A DNA stretch of 64,000 bases from Adhaeribacter arboris (lineage in GTDB: Bacteria > Bacteroidota > Bacteroidia > Cytophagales > Hymenobacteraceae), in contig NZ_PYFT01000001.1 of assembly GCF_003023845.1 (NCBI RefSeq), positions 2,108,001 through 2,172,000 on the forward strand. Reading direction: 5' to 3'. How positions within the stretch are numbered: position 1 is the stretch's first letter; each line of letters starts with the position of its first letter. The translations under genes were made by a program, and so were the position numbers. The notes beneath the pieces were generated by a model. It saw only the letters and a list, made by a program, of their open reading frames with translations, did not search any database and was not told where the DNA came from. Shown here one piece after another: positions 46,851-56,126 of the stretch.

Positions 46851-47588
46851 TTAAATTACTTTAGCTTCGTTTCTTAACAACGTAATTAGTTCGCCGGCAT
46901 TGGCCGGATCGATTAACTTTACTCCTGATTTTTTCTCCGGCAGCGAATACGCCTCTGTTTTAGTTTTCACCTCTACGCTTATAGGTTCTACTACTTTTAA
47001 AGGTTTGGTCCGGGCCGTCATAATGCCCCGCATATTAGGTATCCGAGGCTCGCTCATGGGCTGCTGCGCACTGGCTACCAAAGGTAAATTTACCGGTACA
47101 ATTTCTTTTCCGCCTTCAATTTCCCGCTCCAGCGTAGCCGTAGTGCCCGATACGTCCAGTTTAATAGCTGGTACTATGGCCGGCCAGCCTAATAATTCGG
47201 CTACCATTCCGTGCACCTGAAATCCATTATAATCCACCGACTCTTTTCCCATCAAAATTAAATCATAAGCACCTTCTTTTGCGTAATAAGCAATTTGTTG
47301 TGCTACAAAAAAAGCATCCGTAGGTTTCGCGTTTACCCGAATAGCATCGTCGGCGCCAATAGCTAAGGCTTTCCGGATATTAGCTTCTGTATCCGGTAAT
47401 CCTACATTTAGAACTGTTACCGTGCCTCCCTGGTTTTCCTTTAACTCAATCGCCCGGGTAAGTGCATATTCGTCGTATGGATTTATTACGAATTGTACGC
47501 CAGCAGTGTTAAGTTCTTTATTATCAGGAGAAAAAGAAATTTTAGTAGTGGTATCGGGAACGTTACTTATACAAACTAAAATCTTCAT
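46851..47588 (-). CDS. etfB: Electron transfer flavoprotein beta subunit
   Basis: 245 residues. Characteristic segments are VISNVPDTTTKISF near the N-terminus (the family start VCxxxVPDT), INPYDEYALTRAIELKE and LILMGKESVDYNGFQVHGMVAELLGWP, the AMP-binding and recognition regions. Forms the heterodimer with EtfA, whose gene follows by 1 base. First gene of the minus-strand unit; its candidate promoter is at 47624-47631. Confidence 0.95.
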   Translation of the reverse strand: MKILVCISNVPDTTTKISFSPDNKELNTAGVQFVINPYDEYALTRAIELKENQGGTVTVLNVGLPDTEANIRKALAIGADDAIRVNAKPTDAFFVAQQIAYYAKEGAYDLILMGKESVDYNGFQVHGMVAELLGWPAIVPAIKLDVSGTTATLEREIEGGKEIVPVNLPLVASAQQPMSEPRIPNMRGIMTARTKPLKVVEPISVEVKTKTEAYSLPEKKSGVKLIDPANAGELITLLRNEAKVI

Positions 47589-47613
47589 CGACGAATTGTT
47601 TACGTAGAAAAAT

Positions 47614-47631
47614 TAAATTTGCGCAAAGTTA
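47614..47631. promoter_or_regulatory. Back-to-back -7 boxes for etfB (minus) and the TPR gene (plus)
   Basis: Plus-strand TAAATTTG at 47614-47621 and minus-strand TAACTTTG at 47624-47631 are both exact TAnnTTTG matches, two bases apart in a 58-base divergent interval. Transcripts would overlap at their 5' ends. Well-spaced -33 elements are not seen for either. Confidence 0.5.
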
Positions 47632-47646
47632 TAAAAATAAGCCATA

Positions 47647-47988
47647 ATGGAAAGGAACAGCACCAGATTAGACCAACTTTTCGAGTTTTACCGCGAAGAT
47701 CCCAATGATGCTTTTACGCTCTATGCTATTGCTACGGAATATTTAAAAATTGATCCATCTAAAGCAATGGAATATTACCAAAAACTATTGCAGGACCACG
47801 AAAATTACACGGGCACCTATTACCACGCCGGGAAATTACACGAATCTTTCGGGGAAAAAGAAAAGGCCGAGCAAATCTACAAAAAAGGCATGCTGATAAG
47901 TCAACGAGAAGGAAATCGCCACGCTTATTCGGAGTTGCAGCAAGCTTTTAACCGATTAATGGACCTGGATTACGAGGAGGACGAGTAG
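47647..47988 (+). CDS. Small tetratricopeptide-repeat protein
   Basis: 113 residues, helical, with about two to three TPR-like units (DAFTLYAIATEYLKIDPSKAMEYYQKLLQDHENYTGTYYHAGKLHESFGEKEKAEQIYKKGMLIS; the YxxAxxY/AxxxYxKxL pattern). No signal peptide, so cytoplasmic, with an acidic C-terminus (DLDYEEDE). Likely a protein-protein adaptor. Divergent from etfB; small proteins of this kind next to etfB are common in the phylum. Confidence 0.8.
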   Translation: MERNSTRLDQLFEFYREDPNDAFTLYAIATEYLKIDPSKAMEYYQKLLQDHENYTGTYYHAGKLHESFGEKEKAEQIYKKGMLISQREGNRHAYSELQQAFNRLMDLDYEEDE

Positions 47989-48117
47989 ATAGAAAGTATA
48001 ACTCGCATTTGCTGACAGATAAGCAAACAGTTAAAATAATGCTTTTAAAAAAGTAATACAAAAACCTGTTTATCTGAAAACAAATAAGTATTTCGCTTCT
48101 TAAACGCTGGATATTAA

Positions 48118-48138
48118 AACTCTTTTATACAAAGAGTT
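48118..48138. terminator. Short hairpin between converging genes
   Basis: 8-bp perfect stem AACTCTTT/AAAGAGTT with a 5-base loop, between the TPR gene and the minus-strand PAS-like gene. On the minus strand a short T run follows. Confidence 0.5.
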
Positions 48139-48164
48139 GAGTTCAATTTTTAAAATTGATAAAA

Positions 48165-48623
48165 CTAATTGGACTTATATTTAGCTATAAAACTATTATT
48201 GTTAATCCGATTGATCTGCTCAATCAGAACCAAATCACCGAAGGCCTGATCCGCTAGAGAATTAATAGGTTCAGCGTTGTTTTTTTGATTTTTATCGGTA
48301 GGTATAATCAACGCTGGATCTACTTCTTCTACAGAGGCAGTCAGGACGATGTGTTCGTGCATGCTGGTGCCCGAAAAGGCAAAGTTTAAAGTAGTATCTC
48401 CTAAAACCAGGCTAATATACCAATCAGTGGTGCTGCCTTGCGCACGCAATTCACTAACCAGTTGTAAAACTGCATCAAAAGATTGCTCATCGGCTAAGGA
48501 TATAAGAGAACGGTGTAAAATTTCCTGCGGCTCAAACCGCAAATTAGTATATAATATTTTTTCTACGAAGTAGCCGTTATTACATAATAAAACTAATTCT
48601 CCTTTAGGTAAACTATTGTTCAT
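48165..48623 (-). CDS. Stand-alone PAS-like sensory domain, similar to histidine kinase N-termini
   Basis: 152 residues. The sequence (LCNNGYFVEKILYTNLRF, RSLISLADEQSFDAVLQLVSELRAQGSTTDWYISLVLGDTTLNFAFSG) follows the pattern of the N-terminal sensory domain that begins many Cytophagales histidine kinases. It ends just where a kinase would enter its coiled coil (IEQINRINNN resembles the usual E-x-MxRINNEQ). No kinase domain follows. It may be the N-terminal remnant of a kinase or an independent sensor subunit. This likeness is from memory of the family and is not certain. Confidence 0.5.
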   Translation of the reverse strand: MNNSLPKGELVLLCNNGYFVEKILYTNLRFEPQEILHRSLISLADEQSFDAVLQLVSELRAQGSTTDWYISLVLGDTTLNFAFSGTSMHEHIVLTASVEEVDPALIIPTDKNQKNNAEPINSLADQAFGDLVLIEQINRINNNSFIAKYKSN

Positions 48624-49030
48624 AATCAGAAATTTACTGTTTATGCGTATTATACTGTCTCAAATTAATTTAAGTATTATTTACTACTTGCTTACGGGTA
48701 TTTGTTACCTTCTACTGCTAAGTACTAATTCTGGCCTTACGTAAAATATTAACAAAAAGTTAATATAGATTATAAAAATTCTGCTAAGTGCTTAAAAACT
48801 TATAACTTAAAAAATCAAAATACCGTCCTTTGCCATCCATTCGCTTAGTTTAATTTAGCAGGCAATTTCAAATCTGAGAATAGCTTTGAGCAATTACTTT
48901 ACCTCACAATTCCTTTTCTCTTGAAGCTGTCTGGTTCCAATCTACTTTTTTCTATTCTCCAAAAATTGCTAGAAATAAGCTTTGCCTTCCTCAACTTAAA
49001 TTTCTATTCAATTTTATTAATTATTGCAAT

Positions 49031-49069
49031 TCTAATCCTATTCTAATGTGCTTCTAATCCGGCTCTAAT
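49031..49069 (+). promoter_or_regulatory. Four TCTAAT direct repeats at exact 11-bp spacing: candidate response-regulator binding array
   Basis: TCTAAT occurs at 49031-49036, 49042-49047, 49053-49058 and 49064-49069, i.e. starting at 31, 42, 53 and 64, each exactly 11 bases apart. This helical phasing is the typical footprint of OmpR/PhoB-type regulators, which bind direct repeats as tandem dimers. It ends 10 bases before a -7 box (49080-49087) and covers the -33 position. The operon downstream is an RND metal-efflux system whose OmpR-type regulator is encoded at 56.1-56.8 kb. Confidence 0.6.
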
Positions 49070-49079
49070 ACCACCCATT

Positions 49080-49087
49080 TACCTTTG
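49080..49087 (+). promoter_or_regulatory. -7 box of the metal-efflux operon
   Basis: TACCTTTG, an exact TAnnTTTG match, 24 bases before the ATG at 49112. It has no TTG -33 element at the expected distance, which fits activator-dependent transcription from the overlapping repeats. Confidence 0.6.
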
Positions 49088-49111
49088 CTTCGTCTTAATA
49101 CCACTTTACGT

Positions 49112-50404
49112 ATGCAAAGGCTTATCTTATTTATAGTATTTCTTTTCGCTTGTGGTAGTCAGGCAAGAGCGCAAACGGCTACTTTAACTGCTGCCCGCAC
49201 AGATACACTCCGGTTATCTATCAACGAGGCCGAAAAATTATTTACGCAAAATAACCTCTCGCTGCTTTCGCAAAAATTGCAGGTGAATGCGGCCGCCGCA
49301 GCCGTTATACAAGCGCGATTATTTTCAAACCCTACTATTAGCGTAGAGCAAAATATTTACAATCCGCAGAACAATCGGGAATTTGATGTAAGCAAATCGG
49401 GGCAGCTAATTGTGCAGGTACAACAATTATTTCAGTTAGCCGGCAAACGGAACAAGCGCGTAGCGGTAGAGCAACTAAATGCCCGTATGACCGAGTACCA
49501 GTATTTTGATTTGCTGCGCAGCCTACGTTTTGAACTGCGGACCTCCCTGTTGGAACTATCGTATCTGCTGCAAAATTTAAAAACCTATTCCGACCGGATT
49601 GAACCGGTTCGTAAATTAGTAGGCGCCTTCGAAACTCAATACAGCAAAGGCAATGTGGCTTTAAAAGAAGTTACCCGGCTGAAGGCTTTAATATTCTCTC
49701 TCGAAAACCAACGACTAGATTTACTCAATCAAATAAACCAACACCAAGCTGATTTAGGAATTTTGCTGCATGTTGAACCAAATGTTTTTGTTCTGCCGGT
49801 TATTGACCAAAATCAACTTAACCAAGTTACTGCCCAGCTTAACTTGCCGGAACTGCTGCAAACGGCCACACAAAACCGTTATGATTTAAAAATTTACCAG
49901 ACCGGCATAGCGCAACAGGAAGCCAATTTAGTTTATCAAAAATCTTTGTCGGTACCAGACCTCACATTAGGCGGCGTGTACGACCGGCAAGGTTCCTTTG
50001 TACGCGATTATACCGGGTTGCAGGCGCAGATAAGTCTGCCGGTCATTAATCGGAACCAAGGCGGCATTAAAATCGCGCAACAACTACTTGAGAAAAGTAA
50101 ACTCGACTACGAACAATACCAAAATCAGGTAGAACAAGACGTAGTTACTGCCTTCAGCCACGTTCTTACTACAAATAAACTTTACTCTGATTTTGATGCG
50201 AAGTTCTCCCAGGATTTTGACAAACTGATAACCGGTGTTACTTCCAGTTTCAGTAAACGCAATATCAGCCTCATCGAATTTATAGATTACTACGAAACCT
50301 ACACCGAAAGCATCACCCAGATGCTGCAATTGCAAAGCAATCGCGCACGCGCATTAGAAGAAATAAATTTTGCCGTTGGCGCTCCCATTATAAAATATCA
50401 GTAA
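49112..50404 (+). CDS. TolC-family outer-membrane efflux protein (CusC/CzcC-like)
   Basis: 430 residues from the ATG at 49112, which begins a signal peptide (FIVFLFACGSQARAQ); a TTG at 49085 lies inside the promoter and is excluded. The rest is alpha-helical barrel sequence with the OEP two-fold repeat, including ALKEVTRLKALIFSLENQRLDL. It forms the outer-membrane exit channel of the tripartite metal pump. First gene of an operon with the adaptor 13 bases downstream and the RND pump after that. Confidence 0.88.
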   Translation: MQRLILFIVFLFACGSQARAQTATLTAARTDTLRLSINEAEKLFTQNNLSLLSQKLQVNAAAAAVIQARLFSNPTISVEQNIYNPQNNREFDVSKSGQLIVQVQQLFQLAGKRNKRVAVEQLNARMTEYQYFDLLRSLRFELRTSLLELSYLLQNLKTYSDRIEPVRKLVGAFETQYSKGNVALKEVTRLKALIFSLENQRLDLLNQINQHQADLGILLHVEPNVFVLPVIDQNQLNQVTAQLNLPELLQTATQNRYDLKIYQTGIAQQEANLVYQKSLSVPDLTLGGVYDRQGSFVRDYTGLQAQISLPVINRNQGGIKIAQQLLEKSKLDYEQYQNQVEQDVVTAFSHVLTTNKLYSDFDAKFSQDFDKLITGVTSSFSKRNISLIEFIDYYETYTESITQMLQLQSNRARALEEINFAVGAPIIKYQ

Positions 50405-50417
50405 ACCCAATTAAATC

Positions 50418-51512
50418 ATGAAAAATCTTTTAATAAGCGGCTGCATGGTGGTAGCTGCTACCTTTCTGTTCAGCGGTTGCCAGCAAAGTCACGGAGAAAT
50501 TGAAAAGGCAGACCTGGGTTTTTGCCTCTCCGACACTATCAGCAGCATGATAAAACTCGATACCGCGCGGGTACAGGAAGTACAAAATGAACTGAAGCTT
50601 TCGGGCAAGGTCGCCTTCGACGAGCAGAAAGTATTTAAAATTTACCCCTTGGTTGGCGGCAATGTGGTAGATGTAAAAGCTGAGTTAGGCGACCAGGTAA
50701 AGCAAGGACAAGTGTTAGCCGTTATTCACAGCAGCGAAATAGCCGATTTTGAACAACAATTAACCAATGCCCAATCTAATTTGCTCCTGGCCGATAAAAA
50801 CCTGAGTACCGCCGAAGATATGTATAAATCCGGCCTAATGTCGGAGCGGGACTACGTTACGGCCCAAAAAGAAAAAAGTAAAGCCCAGGCTGAAGTAAAG
50901 CGAATAAACGAAATTTTTAAAATTTATAACATCGGCAAAGCCTCGGATTACGTGGTAAAAGCGCCTGCTTCGGGATTTTTGGTGGAGAAAAAGGTGAACC
51001 GCGATATGCAAATCCGCCCGGACAATACCGATAATATATTTACCATTTCTAACCTCAACGATATTTGGATACTAGCCAATGTGTACGAAACGGATATCGC
51101 CAAAGTACAAGAAGGCTACCAGGCCACCGTATCCGTTTTAAGTTACCCCGACAAAGTATTTACCGGCAAAGTAGATAAAATTTTTAATGTGCTCGACCCG
51201 GACACGCGAGTAATGAAAGTGCGAATTAAGTTAGATAACCCGGATTTTGCCCTGAAACCGGAAATGTTCGCCAATGTTACCATTCATTATCCCGAAGATA
51301 AGCAACTAATTGCCGTACCGGCCATATCCGTCATTTTTGATAAGAACCGCAATTTTATTATGGTGTACCGCAAACGCTGCGACATCGATACACGCCCCGT
51401 GGAGTTGTACAAAACGGTAAACCAAACAGCCTACATACAAACCGGCCTCAAACCCGGCGAAAAAGTTATAACCGATTACCAATTACTCGTTTACGACGCT
51501 TTAAACGACTAA
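50418..51512 (+). CDS. RND efflux periplasmic adaptor (membrane-fusion protein)
   Basis: 364 residues. A lipoprotein-type signal peptide ends in TFLFSGC, so it is anchored by lipid. The order is a biotinyl-lipoyl-like domain (GNVVDVKAELGDQVKQGQVLAVI), a helical hairpin, a return lipoyl half (KAPASGFLVEKKVNRDMQI) and a beta-barrel, typical of CusB/CzcB-type proteins. It bridges the inner-membrane pump and the TolC-like channel. The stop is 5 bases before the pump start. There is no His-rich or Met-rich metal-binding N-terminus, so the metal is not evident from this subunit. Confidence 0.9.
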   Translation: MKNLLISGCMVVAATFLFSGCQQSHGEIEKADLGFCLSDTISSMIKLDTARVQEVQNELKLSGKVAFDEQKVFKIYPLVGGNVVDVKAELGDQVKQGQVLAVIHSSEIADFEQQLTNAQSNLLLADKNLSTAEDMYKSGLMSERDYVTAQKEKSKAQAEVKRINEIFKIYNIGKASDYVVKAPASGFLVEKKVNRDMQIRPDNTDNIFTISNLNDIWILANVYETDIAKVQEGYQATVSVLSYPDKVFTGKVDKIFNVLDPDTRVMKVRIKLDNPDFALKPEMFANVTIHYPEDKQLIAVPAISVIFDKNRNFIMVYRKRCDIDTRPVELYKTVNQTAYIQTGLKPGEKVITDYQLLVYDALND

Positions 51513-51517
51513 ATTTT

Positions 51518-54500
51518 ATGAATAAATTTATTTCCGGGCTGGTAGCATTTTCTTTAAAAAACCGGCCTTTCATATTTTTTGCCACTGCTGTTTTAGCGAT
51601 TGCCGGCTTTTACTCTTTCCAGAAAACTCCCATCGAAGCTTTCCCGGATGTAACCAACACGCAAATAATTGTAGTTACCGAATGGAATGGCCGCAGCGCC
51701 GAAGAAATAGAGCGCTTTGTAACTACTCCCATCGAAATTGCCATGAACTCAGTGCAGCGCAAAACGAATGTGCGGTCAATTTCTATGTTCGGGTTATCGG
51801 TCATGAAAATTATCTTCGACGATGATGTGGATGATTTCTTTGCCCGGCAGCAAGTGAATAATCTATTAGCCAACGTAGCGCTGCCCGAGGGAGTAGACCC
51901 GGTGGTACAACCGCCGTATGGCCCAACCGGCGAAATTTTCCGATATACATTGGAAAGTAAACAACGCACTTCACGCGATTTATTAACCTATCAGAACTGG
52001 GTAGTAGACCGCCAGTTGCGCAGCTTGCCCGGCGTGGCTGATATCGTAACTTTTGGCGGGGAGGAAAAAACCTACGAAGTAAGCGTTAATCCTTCTTTAC
52101 TGGCTAAATACGACATTACGCCTCTTGATGTATTTAACGCGGTATCTAAAAGTAATATTAACGTGGGCGGTGATGTGATTGAAAAAAACGGTCAAGCATA
52201 TGTGGTTCGCGGCGTAGGCTTACTCAACAGCATTACTGATATCGAAAACATTATCGTGGAGAACATAAATGGTACGCCCATAATGGTGAAAAACGTGGCT
52301 GATGTGCAGGAAGCTGCCGCTCCGCGGGTGGGTCAGGCGGGTAAAGGCACCAACAACGACGTAGTGGAAGGCATCGTGGTTATGCGGAAAGGTGAAAACC
52401 CTTCCGAAGTATTGGCGCGGGTAAAAGATAAAATTAAACAGCTTAACTCCGATGTTTTACCGGCTGATGTGAAAATTGTAACCTTCTACGACCGCGATAA
52501 CCTAATGGCTTTTTGCACCGAAACCGTGATGCATAACTTAGCCGAAGGTATTATTCTGGTAACGGTGGTAGTTTTTCTATTTATGGCCGATTGGCGCACT
52601 ACCCTTATTGTTTCCATCATTATTCCTTTAGCCCTTTTATTTGCCTTCATGTGCATGCGCCTGAAAGGCATGTCGGCGAACTTACTTTCACTGGGTGCCG
52701 TGGATTTCGGGATAATCATTGACGGTGCCGTAGTAATGGTGGAAGGTTTGTTTGTGGTTCTCGACCATAAGGCGCACGAAGTAGGCATGGATAAATTTAA
52801 TCGTTTGTCTAAGCTCGGATTAATCAAAAAAACCGGTTCTGAAATGGCCAAAGCCATCTTCTTTTCCAAGTTAATCATTATCACAGCCTTGTTGCCTATA
52901 TTCTCCTTCGAGAAAGTAGAAGGAAAAATGTTCTCGCCTTTGGCCTTTACGCTGGGGTTTGCCTTGTTGGGCGCTTTGCTGTTTACTCTAACCCTGGTGC
53001 CCGTTTTAGCTAGTATACTGTTAAATAAAAATGTACGCGAAAAACACAATCCCTTAGTTTTGTACCTGGAACGTGGCGTTACCAATTGCTTTAACTTTAC
53101 CTACCGGCATAAAAAAGCCAGCATTGGGGTAGCCCTGGTAATTCTGGCACTTTCTATGTTCTCGTTTAAGTTTTTAGGTTCCGAGTTTTTACCGCAACTT
53201 AACGAAGGCTCGTTGTGGGTAGAAGCCAAACTCCCCATGAGCAACTCGCTCACCGAAACAGTAGCTATGGTAAGCAAAATCCGGAGTAAAATCCGGACGT
53301 TTCCGGAAGTACAGGATGTTCTTTCGCAAACTGGCCGCTCTAACGATGGTACCGACCCTTCCGGATTTTATTACGTGCAATGCCAGGTGAACCTCTATCC
53401 GAAAAAAGAATGGAAACGCCACATTACCCAAGACCAGTTAATTGAGCAAATAGATGAACAACTGCGGCAATATCCCGGCATTGTGTATAATTACTCGCAA
53501 CCAATAATAGATAACGTAGCCGAAGCAGTAGCCGGCATAAACGCCTCGCTGGCCGTAAAAATATTTGGTTCAGATTTAGAAGAATTAGACCACAAGGCCG
53601 ACGAAGTATTAAAAGTATTGCAAAAAGTACCGGGCGTAAAAGATCTGGGAATATTGCGCAACATTGGGCAACCCGAACTTGCCATTATCTTGAACGAAGA
53701 GAAAATGGCTACTTACGGCGTACAAAAAGCCGATGCGCAGGCTGTAATAGAAATGGCCATAGGTGGTAAAGCGGCTACCCAACTTTTCGAGAACGAGAAG
53801 AAATTCGACGTGCGCATTCGTTATCCCAAACAATACCGCACCAACGAATCCGATATTGGTGATTTAAAAGTACCCACCATCCATGGCAGCAAAATACCCT
53901 TGCGCGAAATAGCGGATATTAAAAGCAATACCGGTGCGGCTTTTATTTACCGCGACAATAACCAGCGCTTTGTAGCCATAAAATTTTCTATTCGGGAGCG
54001 CGATTTAGGTAGCACCATTAAAGAAGCGCAGCAGAAAGTACAAAACGCCGTGAAACTACCTAAAGGTTATTCCATACAGTGGAGCGGCGAGTTTGAAAAC
54101 CAGGTGCGCGCCACCCACCGCTTAACGCAGGTGGTACCCATAAGCTTGCTCATTATTTTTGTGATTTTGTTTATCATGTTTAGCAATATGCTGGATGCCG
54201 CCCTGGTGCTCCTTAACGTACCTTTTGCGCTGATTGGCGGAATACTGGCGCTACACGCTACGGGTACGGTATTTAGTATTTCGGCCGGGATTGGTTTTAT
54301 TGCGCTCTTTGGACTGTGCGTGCAAAATGGGGTAATTTTAATATCGGTATTCAAGAAAAACATAAAAGAGAAACTACCGTTGGGTCAGGCTATTTACGAA
54401 GGTGTTCGCGCCCGTACTCGCCCAGTAGTGATGACGGCTCTCATGGCGATGATTGGTTTAATGCCGGCCGCTCTTTCTACGGGCATTGGCTCCGAAACGC

Positions 54501-54646
54501 AAAAACCCTTGGCTATCGTGGTAATTGGCGGCTTAATTAGCGGCACCATCTTAACCTTACTCATTTTCCCGTTAATTTTTGATTTAGTTTATCACCGCAA
54601 ACAACAACGGCTGGAGAAAAAACAGAGACGGTTAGCGACGGCTTAA
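51518..54646 (+). CDS. Heavy-metal efflux RND pump (CusA/CzcA type)
   Basis: 1042 residues, normal for the HME-RND group. The first helix is followed by the porter regions. Helix 4 carries the HME signature DFGIIIDGAVVMVE with D396, D402 and E409, corresponding to the proton/metal-coupling residues of CzcA. Further pieces include KTPIEAFPDVTNTQI at the N-terminus and GSEFLPQLNEGSLWVEA in the second half. It pumps cations out of the cell or periplasm using the proton gradient. The metal (Cu/Ag or Co/Zn/Cd) cannot be fixed by eye. Followed by a good terminator. Confidence 0.93.
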   Translation: MNKFISGLVAFSLKNRPFIFFATAVLAIAGFYSFQKTPIEAFPDVTNTQIIVVTEWNGRSAEEIERFVTTPIEIAMNSVQRKTNVRSISMFGLSVMKIIFDDDVDDFFARQQVNNLLANVALPEGVDPVVQPPYGPTGEIFRYTLESKQRTSRDLLTYQNWVVDRQLRSLPGVADIVTFGGEEKTYEVSVNPSLLAKYDITPLDVFNAVSKSNINVGGDVIEKNGQAYVVRGVGLLNSITDIENIIVENINGTPIMVKNVADVQEAAAPRVGQAGKGTNNDVVEGIVVMRKGENPSEVLARVKDKIKQLNSDVLPADVKIVTFYDRDNLMAFCTETVMHNLAEGIILVTVVVFLFMADWRTTLIVSIIIPLALLFAFMCMRLKGMSANLLSLGAVDFGIIIDGAVVMVEGLFVVLDHKAHEVGMDKFNRLSKLGLIKKTGSEMAKAIFFSKLIIITALLPIFSFEKVEGKMFSPLAFTLGFALLGALLFTLTLVPVLASILLNKNVREKHNPLVLYLERGVTNCFNFTYRHKKASIGVALVILALSMFSFKFLGSEFLPQLNEGSLWVEAKLPMSNSLTETVAMVSKIRSKIRTFPEVQDVLSQTGRSNDGTDPSGFYYVQCQVNLYPKKEWKRHITQDQLIEQIDEQLRQYPGIVYNYSQPIIDNVAEAVAGINASLAVKIFGSDLEELDHKADEVLKVLQKVPGVKDLGILRNIGQPELAIILNEEKMATYGVQKADAQAVIEMAIGGKAATQLFENEKKFDVRIRYPKQYRTNESDIGDLKVPTIHGSKIPLREIADIKSNTGAAFIYRDNNQRFVAIKFSIRERDLGSTIKEAQQKVQNAVKLPKGYSIQWSGEFENQVRATHRLTQVVPISLLIIFVILFIMFSNMLDAALVLLNVPFALIGGILALHATGTVFSISAGIGFIALFGLCVQNGVILISVFKKNIKEKLPLGQAIYEGVRARTRPVVMTALMAMIGLMPAALSTGIGSETQKPLAIVVIGGLISGTILTLLIFPLIFDLVYHRKQQRLEKKQRRLATA

Positions 54647-54688
54647 AAAATTGACTTTTTATTTTGATTTGGTTTATAAAGGTAAAGG

Positions 54689-54714
54689 AGGAAGCTACTG
54701 GCTTCCTTTTTTCT
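54689..54714 (+). terminator. Rho-independent terminator of the metal-efflux operon
   Basis: Stem GGAAGC/GCTTCC (54690-54695 with 54701-54706, extendable by A-T and G-T pairs), 5-base loop, then a T run. It lies between the convergent efflux and kinase genes. Confidence 0.75.
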
Positions 54715-54755
54715 TTACAGCCATACAGGTTTTGACCCTAATTATCTGATATTCT

Positions 54756-56126
54756 TTAAACCCTACCGGCTGGTAAAATTATGTGGACCTGAGTACCATG
54801 ATTTACTTCGGAAGCTATCTGGATTTGCCCGTGATGCAAGTGAATAATTTTTTGGGTGAGCGCCAAACCGACACCTGTACCTTTAATCCCCCGGGCGTTT
54901 GCGGCCCGATAAAATGGCTCAAATATATTGTTTAAATCAGCCGGCGGGATACCCATACCTTGGTCCAGTACGTGAACATGTAACTGGTTATTCTGATAAA
55001 TTAGTTGTAATTGAACCGCTTTTCCGTTCGAAAATTTATGCGCGTTTTCCAACACATTTAGAAGTGCTGCCTTAAGTAAATCGCGGATACCGGTTACTTC
55101 TAAAATAATTGCTTCCTCGGGCATATTCTTAAAAGATACTGCCAGATTATTATCCGGATACAAGCGGTCCATCTCCGCTTTTAATTCCAGCAATAAATCA
55201 TCCAACGGAAACTTTTCTGTTTTCTGACTACTGTTTTCGGAATCTGTTTGCGCCAGGTTAAGCAAATCTTTGATTAATCTTTCTAACCGTTCGGCTTCGT
55301 TTTGTAAGGTTACTAAAGATACTTTGTATTCGGGAGGTTCCCGGTCGCGGCTTAAGGTTACTTCAATTTCCCCACTAATAGCCGTGAGCGGATTGCGAAG
55401 TTCGTGGGAAGCATTGGAAATAAAATTCTTCTGCATGTCGAAAGCGGTTTCTAAGCGGTCCAGCATCTGGTTAAAAGTTTTGGCCAAAAGCCCGAATTCA
55501 TCCTGTCCGTTACCTTCTTTTAGCCGCCGGTGCAAATTCGTAACCCGAATTTCGTTTACTTCGGCTACCATTTCTGACACCGGGTTTAAAACTAACGAAG
55601 TAAAGAATCTACCAATCAGAAATACTACTAAACTTCCCGCCAGAAAACTAATAATTAGTACTCGGCGGAGATTATCCATTTTCCGGTGCCCGGTTATATC
55701 TACCGCCGAAACAAATATGTAAAATTGGCCTTGATTATCCTGGTACAAAAATCCTATTCCTTGCCGGGAACCACGAGCAAATTGGATATACTTTTTTTTG
55801 GCAATCTGGTCGAAAGCCCGGGAGGGGGCAATAAAAGGATATTGGTTCCGGATAAAACGAGGCTTTTTATTCTGGTCAAAAATATCAATGGATTCCTGGT
55901 GTAAGTTTTGAAAAAACTTGCGGCGTACTTTCTCGAAGGTCTGAAAACTAATTTCGTCTTGTTCCAGGTATAATTGCGCAATGATATAACCTCGTTCGTG
56001 CAGCCGGTCAAAAAACTCTACTCGCCGGTACTGCTCCGAAGAATAATAAATAATCAAGAAGGAAATCATCAAAATCCCGGCAATCAGGAGCGTAAACGTA
56101 AGAGTAAGGCGCGTGCGGATACTCAT
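54756..56126 (-). CDS. Sensor histidine kinase of the metal-efflux locus (CusS-like)
   Basis: 456 residues. Membrane helix 1 (about 9-28), a periplasmic sensor region (about 30-150), helix 2 (about 155-175), a HAMP domain (PVSEMVAEVNEIRVTNLHRRL), HisKA with H241 in ISNASHELRNPLTAISGE, and HATPase (DQGMGIPP, GTGVGLALTQ). This is the CusS/heavy-metal sensor type. The ORF overlaps the end of the regulator gene by 4 bases (ATGA), so they are cotranslated. It converges with the efflux operon. Probably senses periplasmic metal and phosphorylates the adjacent regulator. Confidence 0.9.
   Translation of the reverse strand: MSIRTRLTLTFTLLIAGILMISFLIIYYSSEQYRRVEFFDRLHERGYIIAQLYLEQDEISFQTFEKVRRKFFQNLHQESIDIFDQNKKPRFIRNQYPFIAPSRAFDQIAKKKYIQFARGSRQGIGFLYQDNQGQFYIFVSAVDITGHRKMDNLRRVLIISFLAGSLVVFLIGRFFTSLVLNPVSEMVAEVNEIRVTNLHRRLKEGNGQDEFGLLAKTFNQMLDRLETAFDMQKNFISNASHELRNPLTAISGEIEVTLSRDREPPEYKVSLVTLQNEAERLERLIKDLLNLAQTDSENSSQKTEKFPLDDLLLELKAEMDRLYPDNNLAVSFKNMPEEAIILEVTGIRDLLKAALLNVLENAHKFSNGKAVQLQLIYQNNQLHVHVLDQGMGIPPADLNNIFEPFYRAANARGIKGTGVGLALTQKIIHLHHGQIQIASEVNHGTQVHIILPAGRV

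Larger units (their letters stand above)
48624..49111. other. Intergenic region with the metal-efflux control site
   Basis: 488 AT-rich bases between divergent starts, without a gene. It holds the phased repeat array and the -7 box listed separately. Confidence 0.6.
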
